Part shown: positions 24,808 through 33,625 of the stretch, piece by piece
Layout of the letters: each line of letters begins with the position of its first letter
How positions within the stretch are numbered: position 1 is the first letter of the stretch
NCBI GenBank assembly: GCA_014695295.1
Contig: JACJNY010000072.1
Span: 1-52,164 of the forward strand
Length of the DNA: 52,164 nt
Origin: Microcoleus sp. FACHB-61
Lineage (GTDB): Bacteria; Cyanobacteriota; Cyanobacteriia; Cyanobacteriales; Microcoleaceae
Reading direction: 5' to 3'
Notes under the pieces: generated by a model
Database searches by the model: none
What the model was told of the DNA's origin: nothing
Seen by the model: only the letters and a program-made list of their open reading frames with translations
Position numbers and translations under genes: made by a program

Positions 24808-26979
24808 CTAATCCGGGCCTTCTCCCTGCTGCTGCATCTCATATTCTCGGATAAATTGGGCGATCGCATTTTTCCGATCTTCTGTTAACTCGCTCGTTTC
24901 ATCGAGGCTGCTAATTCGCTCAACGATCGAGGATGGTTCGAGATAGGGTTCGAGCCACTTAGGGTCAAGTCTGTAGCCTGTTTTTTGAGTACCGTTCGAC
25001 CCATACTCACTAAAATCTTTTTGCAGGAACTTCTCCAAGAAATTAACTAGCCCTTCGTCATTATCAATAATCCTTTCAACCCATTGCTTGACTTCCTCTT
25101 CTCCTGCCCAACTTTGCCAATAGTGCAATTTTTCAGAGAGCTTTGGGGATTGCAGTAGGGAGTTTCCTTGTGCAGCATCTCGCAGTCGCTTCAAGGCTAT
25201 TCCTTCAAGCTCCTTAAGGTGTTCTACACTCTGGAGCGATTCCTCTGCGGGGATAGATTCCTCTGCTCCATACTTACCTTGTTCCTGACCCAAGGCTGCT
25301 ACTTCGCGCACAATTATGGATAAGGCGTTACCGTTTGACATTGCCTCTTTCAAGGTTTCAAACCGTGCTTGTTCGTCAATCCGACGCAACAGTTGTGAGA
25401 TCAGGCGTTCAATTCTAATGTCATTGCCAAAATCAAACATTCCCTGCGGTTCGTCTTCCGGAGGCAAAAGCTGGTCCCCGACATCAAACAAAGCTTTCAC
25501 AATTGAAGGAATGCAATTGGCAGGAATTTCTTTTTCAGGGTAATCCTCAAGCCGTTCAAGAAATGCCCGAATTTGCGTCGTGCCATCAGAGCGTTTTTGA
25601 TGAGCGAGTTCTACAAGATTTTCCCCAAATGCCTTTGCATCTTTTGCCAAGGCAAAAATTGTTTTAATCTCAGCATCCGAGAATTCATCTTGTGTTAAGA
25701 CTAAACGGAAGTAGTTGGGAAATATATCTAAGCTGCAAATACGTAATTGCTTGCCCCATATTGACTCGTCCTGGGCATGGGGAGAGGTATTATACCAAAC
25801 ACTTTCTAATTTAGGAAAAAGGTGCAATAGCAGCCGTTTGATTGGTTCTTTATCCTCATCTTCCAACTGAGCCAGCCACGAATAATGAAAATCTTTGATT
25901 GCGTCCAATGTCGGAATTAGAGAACCTTCCGCATCTACATTCCCCGCAAAGAATTTAGGATTTGTGCGGATTATGTCATAGATCATTGGGCGAAAGACTC
26001 GCAGGGACTCAATAGCAATAAAATCAAGTGGGTTCACTTCACCTTTCACCGCTGGGTATGTCACGGTTAAGATGTTAGTCAGACGAGTAATGTCCCGAGG
26101 GTTGGTAATAAAGTAATCTATCCCTTGTAAATAAACATTGCCCCAGCGATTTTGATTTAGTAGTGGCTTTGGCGCGTCAGCCAGTATGCCATTGAGTTTT
26201 TCAAAAAGTAGCTTGCGGAGTGAGGTTTTATCTGGGAGAGGTAACTCAAAAGAAGCTTGAACAATCTGATTGAGGTAGATATCTCCGGGTAGAGGCTGTG
26301 TATCTGCAAGGGTTTTGATGACAAATTCTTTATCGAAAAATAGCAAATAGACAACGTTAGTAAAGTTGGGAATTGCTTTAATAAGATAAAACAATTGACT
26401 AATCTCTTCAGCGGAGAGCCTGTCAATATCGTCAATCGTTACTACGATTCGCGGATGCTGCTTTTCTAGTGTATCTTCGACTTCTTCTTTTAAGTCGGAA
26501 GTCTCCTTTTCTTTATCGTCAAATAATTTTACAAGTGCCTTGCTAGCTTGAGCGTAAGGAATAGGAATTTCAGAAACTGCTTTAGCCAGATTGGTTATTC
26601 GGCCTAGGATGCCTTTGGACACAGCTTTAAATTGGCTCAAAACAGTCTGTAATTGACCAATAAAGCGCCTTGTGATGTCTTCGCCCCCAGAAAATAACCA
26701 GGGATTAAAAGGAACAATAATAGGTTGCTCGTTCTCTGGCTTTTCCTTGAGATAGTACGTTAAAAAGTTCAATAGTGTGGATTTGCCAAAACCTGAGGAA
26801 CCGTAAACTGCAATAACGAACCCTTCAGGAAAGTTCATTTGGCAAATACTGTCTGCAAGATGTTTGGCGAAGGGTGCATATCCTAATCGGTCTTGTTTCG
26901 GCTCGATTAAGGCGTTATCTGCGGATGGGTCACTAAAATCCTCCGGCAAGATTTCTGAATCGTTCTTTGTTTGAGCCAT
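24808..26979 (-). CDS. KAP family P-loop NTPase
   Basis: A 723-residue protein from ATG 26979, which follows a GAGAGG box. Walker A is GSSGFGKST (60-68) and Walker B RIVVTIDDIDRL (177-188), with the KAP-typical FNPWLFSGGED after strand 2 and ITNPRDITRLTNIL as sensor region. Many KAP NTPases have membrane helices inserted between the Walker motifs; here the insert (about 110-175) is charged and coiled, so it looks soluble. The C-terminal 350 residues are helical and unassigned. Bacterial KAP proteins include phage-exclusion factor PifA, so a defence role is possible. No partner gene is adjacent. The first in-frame ATG (27021) is less likely. Confidence 0.82.
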   Translation of the reverse strand: MAQTKNDSEILPEDFSDPSADNALIEPKQDRLGYAPFAKHLADSICQMNFPEGFVIAVYGSSGFGKSTLLNFLTYYLKEKPENEQPIIVPFNPWLFSGGEDITRRFIGQLQTVLSQFKAVSKGILGRITNLAKAVSEIPIPYAQASKALVKLFDDKEKETSDLKEEVEDTLEKQHPRIVVTIDDIDRLSAEEISQLFYLIKAIPNFTNVVYLLFFDKEFVIKTLADTQPLPGDIYLNQIVQASFELPLPDKTSLRKLLFEKLNGILADAPKPLLNQNRWGNVYLQGIDYFITNPRDITRLTNILTVTYPAVKGEVNPLDFIAIESLRVFRPMIYDIIRTNPKFFAGNVDAEGSLIPTLDAIKDFHYSWLAQLEDEDKEPIKRLLLHLFPKLESVWYNTSPHAQDESIWGKQLRICSLDIFPNYFRLVLTQDEFSDAEIKTIFALAKDAKAFGENLVELAHQKRSDGTTQIRAFLERLEDYPEKEIPANCIPSIVKALFDVGDQLLPPEDEPQGMFDFGNDIRIERLISQLLRRIDEQARFETLKEAMSNGNALSIIVREVAALGQEQGKYGAEESIPAEESLQSVEHLKELEGIALKRLRDAAQGNSLLQSPKLSEKLHYWQSWAGEEEVKQWVERIIDNDEGLVNFLEKFLQKDFSEYGSNGTQKTGYRLDPKWLEPYLEPSSIVERISSLDETSELTEDRKNAIAQFIREYEMQQQGEGPD

Positions 26980-27290
26980 ACAGCCTCTCTCTTTGTTAGC
27001 TAAGGTACTCTTGCCGTTCAACGTTTGTTTTAATTAACACCCCGCTGGCGTGCTGAGTTTGGGGTGTTGAATTACGTCCTAATTATGCGATCGCTTATCT
27101 TTATAGATGCTCATAGAGTAGCATCCAGGAAGCTCTGTTCTTGTCTACTGTTAGATGGATATTAACGTTAAGCTAGGTTGTGTAGAAGGAACAGGGTTGC
27201 CACAATGAAACACCCGTTTGCACGCGCCTAACTGGGCGATCGCAGCAAACGAAGGCATCGGGGTGAGGCAGAACACCAGCATCGGTTTTT
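26980..27290. other. Spacer between KAP NTPase and phaC
   Basis: Contains an inverted repeat, AACACCCC (27036-27043) with GGGGTGTT (27061-27068), and a HIP1-like site. No gene. The KAP promoter must lie here on minus; the hairpin could end the phaE-phaC transcript. Confidence 0.5.
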
Positions 27291-28343
27291 CTACGATCGC
27301 ACCTTGAGCCAATCGACAATAGTTGGAGGAAGGTTTCGCTGCACTTTACTGCTGACGTACATCCCGATGTGCCCAACTGGGAAGGAGCGCACCGTATAGT
27401 CTTCGCTACCAATGTACTTCTCCAGAGCTAAGGAAGATGCTGGAGGAACTAGATGATCTTGCTCGGCGTAAATGTTTAAAATCGGGATGCGGATGTTTCC
27501 CAGATCAACTCGCTTGTTGCCAATCTCGACCTGACCTTGAATCAGTTTGTTTCCCTGATAAAAATCCTTCATGAACTGTCGGTAAGCCTCTCCAGCTTGG
27601 TCGGGACTATCAAAAATCCACTTTTCCATCCGGAGAAAATTGATTAGTTTGCTTTCACAATCGATGTTCTCCAGAAGGTCAATATACTTCTGAACTCCTA
27701 ACTGAAAAGGCTTCAGCATCAAGAACTCCAAATTCAGGAAGTCGCCGGGAATGTTCCCCAGAGTATCCACCATTAAATCGATATCTACAGCCTTTGACCC
27801 CAGAGTGCATCCACCCCAAACATTGAGGAGTCCCTCGTTGATGTGAAAATCGACGGGAGTGACCGTAGTAATCAGGTTTTTCACCTTCTCTGGGTAAAGG
27901 GAACTGTAGCAGAGGCTGAAGGTTCCCCCCTGACAAATGCCTAACAGGTTGATTTGTTCTAATTTGTGGCGATCGCGTACCACATCCACACAGTTATTGA
28001 TATAGCCATTGATGTAGTCGTCAAGGGTTAACCAGCGATCGCCTCGACTCGGATAGCCCCAGTCAATCAGGTAAACATCCAAACCAAGCTCTAGCAAATT
28101 CGCAACGAGCGATCGTCCCTCCTGTAAATCGACAATGTAAGGACGATTAACCAGGGCGTAAACGATGAGCATGGGAATATTCAGCGAATGCTCAACTTTC
28201 GGCGAGAAGTGGTACAGCAGTACCTTGTCTTCCCGGTAAACCTCTTCCTTGGGAGTCACCCCGACCTGAATATCTTCCTCCCGCAGGCGGGTGAAAATCT
28301 CGACGCCCTTGATTAGTTTTTGGGTTAGCTCTGTCGTTGCCAT
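27291..28343 (-). CDS. phaC: Class III PHA synthase catalytic subunit
   Basis: Polymerises (R)-3-hydroxyacyl-CoA into PHA on the granule surface as a complex with PhaE. At 350 residues it has the class III length rather than the roughly 600 of class I. The triad is clear: nucleophile Cys137 in the lipase-like box GICQGG, Asp296 in AEQDHLVPP and His325 in GHIGMYVS. Further family blocks are LIDWGYPSRGDRWLTLDDY and WIFDSPDQAGEAYRQFMKDFY. It is last in the operon phaE - small membrane protein - phaC, 28 nt after the preceding gene. Confidence 0.97.
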   Translation of the reverse strand: MATTELTQKLIKGVEIFTRLREEDIQVGVTPKEEVYREDKVLLYHFSPKVEHSLNIPMLIVYALVNRPYIVDLQEGRSLVANLLELGLDVYLIDWGYPSRGDRWLTLDDYINGYINNCVDVVRDRHKLEQINLLGICQGGTFSLCYSSLYPEKVKNLITTVTPVDFHINEGLLNVWGGCTLGSKAVDIDLMVDTLGNIPGDFLNLEFLMLKPFQLGVQKYIDLLENIDCESKLINFLRMEKWIFDSPDQAGEAYRQFMKDFYQGNKLIQGQVEIGNKRVDLGNIRIPILNIYAEQDHLVPPASSLALEKYIGSEDYTVRSFPVGHIGMYVSSKVQRNLPPTIVDWLKVRS

Positions 28344-28371
28344 ATTGATATTCTGAATTCATTGCGAATAG

Positions 28372-28764
28372 TCACTCCAGAGCTGGTTTAGCCTCATTGT
28401 AGGAGTAGAGAAACAGACCGAAGAGAATCGAAAACACAAGGTCGATCGCCCCCGGAACTAGATAAAGTGGGTGAAGATTGCCGATCGCCGTGTGATAAAC
28501 CAGCACGGGGAAAACCGAGGATTGGGCGCAGATTCCAAGTTTCAGGATATCCTGGCGGGAAAGGTCGTTACCCACCCACCAATAGCCAATCCCGAAAACG
28601 AATATCAACATAATAAACATATGTAAATACTCGGGATTGGTCAGGGGTTTCAGATTAAGCAACTGGCGAATCCATTGGTCGCCAAACAGTAACCCGACAG
28701 ATTCAACCCAATTTATTACAGCCTTGCCCAAAAATACGTACTTCCACGTCATCGAATTTTTCAT
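28372..28764 (-). CDS. Small four-helix membrane protein inside the phaE-phaC operon
   Basis: A 130-residue membrane protein with about four hydrophobic segments and the motifs MTWKY, KPLTNPEYL, IGYWWV, HPLYL and LFGLFLYSY. It starts 10 nt after phaE and ends 28 nt before phaC, so it is almost surely co-transcribed and translationally coupled. Its paralogue at 330-725 stands near phaA-phaB. I know no described function for this family. Possible roles (inference) are membrane docking of nascent granules, PhaE/PhaC assembly or precursor supply. It has no catalytic-looking residues beyond conserved His, Asn and Trp positions. Confidence 0.85.
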   Translation of the reverse strand: MKNSMTWKYVFLGKAVINWVESVGLLFGDQWIRQLLNLKPLTNPEYLHMFIMLIFVFGIGYWWVGNDLSRQDILKLGICAQSSVFPVLVYHTAIGNLHPLYLVPGAIDLVFSILFGLFLYSYNEAKPALE

Positions 28765-28774
28765 AGTTCATACT

Positions 28775-29542
28775 TCAACCTTTTAGCTGAGGTTCTGCCA
28801 AGGCTTTTTTAAGGCTTTTAACTTCCTTACGCAGCTCGTAAATGCTGTGATGAATCTCGTCTACTTCGCTCCTAGTTGGCAGGTCATACATCTTCAGAAA
28901 CACTTCCATGAGCTGTTGCTGGTAAAGCCTGTAGAGCATGGCTGAGTTCAACAAATTTCCCCGAGCTTCAAGAGCATCTTCTGCACGGAACCTCTGTACA
29001 AATACCCCGTCAAATACGCTACTCCAAACTTGGAGTAACTGCTGCCAGTTCTGAACCGTTTCGCCCTTTTCTTCAGAAGAAGCTAACTCTCGCATCAGCT
29101 CCTCAGAAGCTTTCAGCCAGACATCAAGGAGCAATATCTGATAGTCAAAGTTTGCCTTAGAAAAGTTGATACTGGCATCAAAGCTTTTAAGTAGTTTGTT
29201 GTTGAACTCACGAGCGTATCCCAAGTTTGGGCTTTGTAGAACGCTACCAAATGTATTTTCATACATATTCCAGTAGAGGTTGCTGAGTTCAATCAATGCT
29301 CCAGCGTAACCCCCTACTGCTCCGGTTCCGCTCTCTAGTGACTGCTGTAATGATTCTGCCCAAAGCTGAGTCAACTTTTGCAGCCCCTTCAGGTAAATCT
29401 GCCACAACTCGGCTTGATTTTGAGTAGCCTTGACCGCAGCAGGCGTTGCGGGAGTTGTTGCAGACTTGATGAAATCGAACCAGCTTTCCCACATATTCAC
29501 GTCTGCTACATAATATTGATATGAAAGGGACAAGATGGACAT
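28775..29542 (-). CDS. phaE: Class III PHA synthase subunit PhaE
   Basis: A 255-residue helical protein and the non-catalytic partner of class III PhaC. Family features are the N-terminal MWESWFDFIKS, WQIYLKGLQKLTQLWAESLQQ, the central YGREFN/YAREFN-like block (LGYAREFNNKLLKSFDASINF) and a C-terminal coiled-coil tail (LPTRSEVDEIHHSIYELRKEVKSLKKAL), which resembles that of phasin/PhaE proteins. First gene of the operon. Met17 (29494) is a possible alternative start, as the preceding 16 residues are not typical; an AAGGG box favours 29542. Confidence 0.9.
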   Translation of the reverse strand: MSILSLSYQYYVADVNMWESWFDFIKSATTPATPAAVKATQNQAELWQIYLKGLQKLTQLWAESLQQSLESGTGAVGGYAGALIELSNLYWNMYENTFGSVLQSPNLGYAREFNNKLLKSFDASINFSKANFDYQILLLDVWLKASEELMRELASSEEKGETVQNWQQLLQVWSSVFDGVFVQRFRAEDALEARGNLLNSAMLYRLYQQQLMEVFLKMYDLPTRSEVDEIHHSIYELRKEVKSLKKALAEPQLKG

Positions 29543-29993
29543 CTTGTACCCTTAAAACTTACTTCCTACTTCAGGGTAGGGAGCCGGCTCCTTCTACTGG
29601 GCAGGCGTCTATTCAGAACGACGCATCCTTACTTTTTATTTTGAGACTCAAGCTAAATTAATAGCTCTGTTCAAAACTCTATTACAACTCTAGCCAACCT
29701 GCTAATAAATAAATACTCGCGCTTGAAGTGGCATTAGTTGAACGTGACCGCAGTTTGAACAAGTTTTAGATGAGGGATACCATCGATCTACCATTTCTAC
29801 AACAGTGCCGTAGATGGCAGATCAATAAGTTAGTTCCCTCATCCATTCATAAAACCCTGAGTATAAAACAGATAAAGCTAATTTGTGATTAGCTACCCTC
29901 TCAGAAACGTTCAAATCTACCTAAATATTGGATGAGGCAGCACTTTCTACTCACATTTGTTGATGTAAGGGCGTTACTGATTTCATCCTAAAT
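29543..29993. other. Spacer between phaE and the downstream SDR
   Basis: No gene. It must carry the promoter of the phaE operon on minus and the end of the SDR transcript. Contains the imperfect inverted repeat at 29769-29843. Confidence 0.5.
29769..29843. repeat. Imperfect inverted repeat of about 75 bp
   Basis: GATGAGGGA (29769-29777) faces TCCCTCATC (29835-29843), and an inner pair GATCTACCAT / ATGGCAGATC extends the fold. It lies just past the SDR stop on minus and may act as a terminator or be a small palindromic mobile repeat. Confidence 0.5.
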
Positions 29994-31004
29994 TCACTCT
30001 TCGTGGTTGAAGGCTTGTGTTGCCAGCAAACCTAAAGCCATCACACCAGCGATCGCACCCCACTGGAGAGCCGGATTCTTAGCCAGCCAGTCAGTAACGC
30101 TCGGTATGACCATATGGCTATAGTCTCCATCAACTCTGGTATCGCTTGGGACAGGTTCGTAAAGGTTGTTTCGATCCTCTGGGGACTTAGGCTGATTGCT
30201 GCGTTGACCCTGGAAGCCGACGAGCAGCAACAAGGCATCTGCCACTTCGGGTGAAAGCCGCTGTAACGCAGCTAGAGCTCTAGCCGAATCCCCAACCAAG
30301 AAGTCACGAGTTGGGTGTTCAGCAACGTAGAGGATGGCGTCAGCTACCAACCTGGGGTCGTAGTAGGGCGGTATCCCTCCTGGCTTTACGCCTAGCTTGG
30401 TGAGCCCATTGTTCCAGAAGGGTGTATTGATGACCGCTGGTTTCACGCTCGTCACGCTGACAGGTATGTTCTCATGTTGCAACTCCAGGCGCATAGCTTC
30501 GATGAATCCCTCAATGCCGTGCTTGGCGGCGGAGTATGCACTTTGGTAAGGGAGACTTCGCACACCTTCCATTGAAGAGATGTGGATCAGCGCCCCCCGT
30601 CCCTCACGCTTGAGATGGGGTAGCGCCGCCATTGCACCGTATACCTGCCCCATTAAGGTCACATCAATGACGCGCTTGAACTCTTCGGGTGTGGTGTTGT
30701 CGAATGTGGCAAAGATGCCGACGGCAGGGACGTGCACCCACGTATCGAGTCGCCCATACACTTCGACGGTACGGTCTGCGATCGCTTTGACCTGCTCGAA
30801 CACCGACACATCGGCAACTACAGCCGTTACCTCACCACCGAAGCCCCGAATCTCATCCACTAGGGAGGCTAGCTTCGACTCACTGCGAGCGGAGACAACT
30901 AACTTGGCCCCTCGCTTGGCAAACTGAAGAGCGGTGTCGCGTCCGATGCCGCTGGAAGCCCCAACGACGGCAACAACTTGCTGATTGATTCGCTTCAATT
31001 GCAT
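29994..31004 (-). CDS. C-terminally anchored short-chain dehydrogenase (paralogue A)
   Basis: A 336-residue SDR: cofactor loop GASSGIGRD (15-23), the NNAG position replaced by HVPAVG, active-site Ser in HISSMEGVRS and Tyr-x3-Lys in AYSAAKHGIEGF. After the Rossmann domain comes a proline/charge-rich linker and a single C-terminal membrane helix (about 313-331, WGAIAGVMALGLLATQAF). The loss of the usual NAG motif is shared with paralogue B, so it is a family trait. Substrate unknown. It lies just upstream of phaE in the same orientation. Confidence 0.85.
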   Translation of the reverse strand: MQLKRINQQVVAVVGASSGIGRDTALQFAKRGAKLVVSARSESKLASLVDEIRGFGGEVTAVVADVSVFEQVKAIADRTVEVYGRLDTWVHVPAVGIFATFDNTTPEEFKRVIDVTLMGQVYGAMAALPHLKREGRGALIHISSMEGVRSLPYQSAYSAAKHGIEGFIEAMRLELQHENIPVSVTSVKPAVINTPFWNNGLTKLGVKPGGIPPYYDPRLVADAILYVAEHPTRDFLVGDSARALAALQRLSPEVADALLLLVGFQGQRSNQPKSPEDRNNLYEPVPSDTRVDGDYSHMVIPSVTDWLAKNPALQWGAIAGVMALGLLATQAFNHEE

Positions 31005-31088
31005 TATTTTTCATCCTCTAAATCAGTTTTATTTATCAGTGATCCGATTCTTGGTGATTCTTTTAACCGGACATCCTGATAGTTTGGT

Positions 31089-31409
31089 TTAAACCGGGTT
31101 CACCGGGCGTTGGGTCAATTTTGTTGAAGAATTCTGAAGGGTAACAGGGTTAATTGGGCTATCAAGAGCACCAACCGCATCCTTTTGAAAGACTTCATTC
31201 CCAAAGGTTTCCGAGTAAAACGCCTTACGCCCCAGTTTTAGCAAGTCCTCGGTAACGGCAACCGCCCGATTTTCAGGCGATAGCTGTTTTTGTCTCTCAT
31301 CCGTTTGGAGAAGGGGTGTTCCCCGATCTTTATTAATTGCATTAATCGCGTAGCCTACACTCAGCCGATCGAGAGAGTTATGCCAAACAGGATAAGAATT
31401 GGTCGTCAT
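31089..31409 (-). pseudogene. Truncated hypothetical gene between the SDR paralogues
   Basis: From ATG 31409 it encodes 106 residues (MTTNSYPVWHNSLDRLSVGY...), with a block GRKAFYSETFGNEVFQKD followed by GALDSP that reminds me of the start of large cytochrome c-type proteins. No CxxCH heme site is present. The length and the abrupt Pro/Asn/Thr-rich end suggest the N-terminal remnant of a bigger gene. The open frame extends upstream to 31586, but that part looks non-coding. Low certainty. Confidence 0.4.
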
Positions 31410-31595
31410 CTCGTCCAAGTTGGGGCGGCGGCAACCCCGGGCTCGCTTGTTCGGGATTGAGTTTGTGTCATGAATGAGTCTTTTCCTATCAATAAAGATT
31501 AGACCTCTTGCAAATGTTTGGTATAGGCACTTCTGTTTCCTGTTCCCTGTTAAGAAGTTGCCGACTTCTGCAATAAGTCTATTCAAATTGAAGGC

Positions 31596-32609
31596 TTACA
31601 CCGCCAGCAGCGCTAACCCGAAGGCTCCCAGCGCTGTAACGGCGATCGCACCCCACTTTGCCGTGGGATGGGTTTCGAGCCAGGTGGAATAGCTATTCGC
31701 CCGTGATTGCTTGCTAAAATCTCCCTCAACGCGATCGAAGCCGGCGATCGGCTCAAATAAATTATCTGGAGCATCTTTGGACTTCGGCTCACTCGTTTCC
31801 TGTAGCTTAAAGCCCGCTCCGAATTGCAGCAGCAAGGTATCCATTAATTGGGGTGAGAGCCGCTGAATTAGATCCATCGCCCGCCCTGCCCCTCCAGCGA
31901 TAATGTTACGGGTTGGGTGGCAAGCCGCGTAGAGGATAGCGTCCACTACGATATCAGGCTGGTATATAGGCGGTAGCCCTTGGGGTTTTACGCCTATCTT
32001 GGTACGGGATTTGTTAAACAGAGGCGTATTCATTGAGGCTGGCATGACATTGGTGACATTGATGCTGGACAAACCCTCATGTATCAACTCCAGCCGCATG
32101 GCTTCCAAAAAGCCATCAATCCCATGCTTGGATGCCCCGTAGGCGCTGTGGTATGGGAACGAACGTTTGGCTTCCACTGAGGAGACATGGAGCAGCGATC
32201 CTCGTCCCTCGCGCTTGAGATGGGGCAGTGCCGCCATCGCCCCGTGTACCTGTCCCATTAGGTTCACATCGATGACGCGCTTAAACTCTTCTGGTGTTGT
32301 CTGGTCAAAAATGGCATAGAGATTGATGGCGGCTAAATGCACCCAGGTATCAAGCCGCCCGTATTGCTGGATGGCTGTGTCTGCGATCGCTTTTACCTGT
32401 TCAAAATCTGCTACGTCTGCCGGCACAGCGATCGCCTCGCCCCCTATCTGCCTTATTTCATCAACTAGAGAATCCAATCCTGGTTCGCTACGAGCTGAAA
32501 CGACCAACTTCGCCCCCCGCGCCGCGAATTGAATAGCGGTTTCTCTTCCGATGCCGCTGGAAGCTCCTACAACGGCGACAACTTGTTGGTCTATTGGTTT
32601 AAGCTGCAT
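31596..32609 (-). CDS. C-terminally anchored short-chain dehydrogenase (paralogue B)
   Basis: A 337-residue paralogue of the gene at 29994-31004, collinear and closely similar (shared DTWVH, TTPEEFKRVIDV, GQVHGAMAALPHLKREGRG). It has GASSGIGRE, Ser in HVSSVEAKRS, Tyr-x3-Lys in AYGASKHGIDGF and a C-terminal helix (about 317-335). The NAG position is HLAAIN. The two copies frame a gene remnant, suggesting an old tandem duplication with material lost between them. Confidence 0.85.
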   Translation of the reverse strand: MQLKPIDQQVVAVVGASSGIGRETAIQFAARGAKLVVSARSEPGLDSLVDEIRQIGGEAIAVPADVADFEQVKAIADTAIQQYGRLDTWVHLAAINLYAIFDQTTPEEFKRVIDVNLMGQVHGAMAALPHLKREGRGSLLHVSSVEAKRSFPYHSAYGASKHGIDGFLEAMRLELIHEGLSSINVTNVMPASMNTPLFNKSRTKIGVKPQGLPPIYQPDIVVDAILYAACHPTRNIIAGGAGRAMDLIQRLSPQLMDTLLLQFGAGFKLQETSEPKSKDAPDNLFEPIAGFDRVEGDFSKQSRANSYSTWLETHPTAKWGAIAVTALGAFGLALLAV

Positions 32610-33219
32610 TGCTGGTACTCCTTATTAACCCTTATCAGAAGCTACCTTGAATAGCAGCGATCGCGCATCGTACCGAAGGTGATAATTGCCAGCGCTTTTT
32701 CATTCTAAACAAGCCTTTGAGTATGTTGAAATTAACACCAGCGAGACAGGCGTTGCACATTTATCCTATGATAAAGGAAGCGAGGGGTACAGTTTTATGT
32801 TTTAGATAGTAGACAACCAGCCTCACCTATAGGTTTAACATTTCTACTGCTTGGGAGTAACATAAAGTTTTTCTGTGTAAACGAGCTAGAGTATGTCTCA
32901 ATCTGGTAGTTTCTCCTTCTATCCGTCTCATATATGTTTTGTTTACTATATATGGTCAGCATCCTCAATAAACTGAGGATAAACTACAGAGCCATCTGTT
33001 ACATAAAAAAAACCTGCCATCCTTTAACAATCTGCTATAAGGGTTTAAATTTTTATGAGCTTCGGGAATTAATTACCCAAGGGATAATCCCTGCTATTGC
33101 TTTGTTTGCAACTGTTCATAGCCAGATGCAAGATTTTTTTTACCGACGTAAGTCTGTAATTCATCTATTCATGCTCTTTCGGGAATTTCATAATAATCTG
33201 GTTCGGCCGATCGGCTGTT

Positions 33220-33400
33220 TCAGGCCTCTTTAACGCAATTAATAACTGTATTATGAGAAACCCCTGTCAGACGTTCTATCCCCCGAAACCCATTTCCTTC
33301 TAGGTAGAGATGGAGGCACTGCTTTTTACCTATTGGGGATAACCGGGCGTCAGAATAAACAGCTATAAAATTGCCGACGGCAATCTCAACAAATAGGGTT
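33220..33400 (-). pseudogene. IS1-family InsA remnant
   Basis: The minus strand encodes NFIAVYSDARLSPIGKKQCL followed by HLYLEGNGFRGIERLTGVSH and NTVINCVKEA before a TGA. This is the zinc-finger end and helix-turn-helix region of cyanobacterial IS1-type InsA proteins (GNGFRGIERLTGVSHNTVI is diagnostic). The N-terminal zinc knuckle and the whole InsB half are missing. Confidence 0.8.
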
Positions 33401-33476
33401 TTGTTTACCTCTTTTTAAGCCATTTTTTTTTATATTAGTGGATTGATAGTCAGGACAAATCATATGTTTTGTTAAT

Positions 33477-33510
33477 TGATATCAATTCCGGCTGCGCCGG
33501 AATGATATCA
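33477..33510. repeat. Palindrome TGATATCA...CCGG...TGATATCA
   Basis: TGATATCAATTCCGGC (33477-33492) faces GCCGGAATGATATCA (33496-33510) with a TGC loop. A related shorter palindrome lies at 33623-33643 (CATTCCGGT / ACCGGAATCG). Confidence 0.7.
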
Positions 33511-33590
33511 AATCCGGGCTCCATCGTCGGGCGTAAAGTCGAATCAAGCTGCCAACAAATAATTCGCGCAATTGTCATTTTTTTGACTCA

Positions 33591-33625
33591 CAGTCAACAG
33601 CCAACAGCCAACAGTCAACAGTCAT
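33591..33625. repeat. Heptanucleotide tandem repeat (CAGYCAA)5
   Basis: Five consecutive 7-mers, CAGTCAA, CAGCCAA, CAGCCAA, CAGTCAA and CAGTCAT. This is the classic short tandemly repeated repetitive (STRR) type of filamentous cyanobacteria. Confidence 0.85.

Noticed and set aside
24808..29542. Defence island around the KAP NTPase
   Set aside because: Neighbours are MFS transporters and PHA synthase genes; no nuclease, toxin-antitoxin or restriction genes adjoin it.
32934..33233. 99-codon plus-strand frame
   Set aside because: Overlaps transposase debris, low-complexity composition, no recognised motif.
33591..33625. Possible CRISPR-like array
   Set aside because: The units are 7 bp with no spacers; this is an STRR tandem repeat. 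No cas genes in the window.
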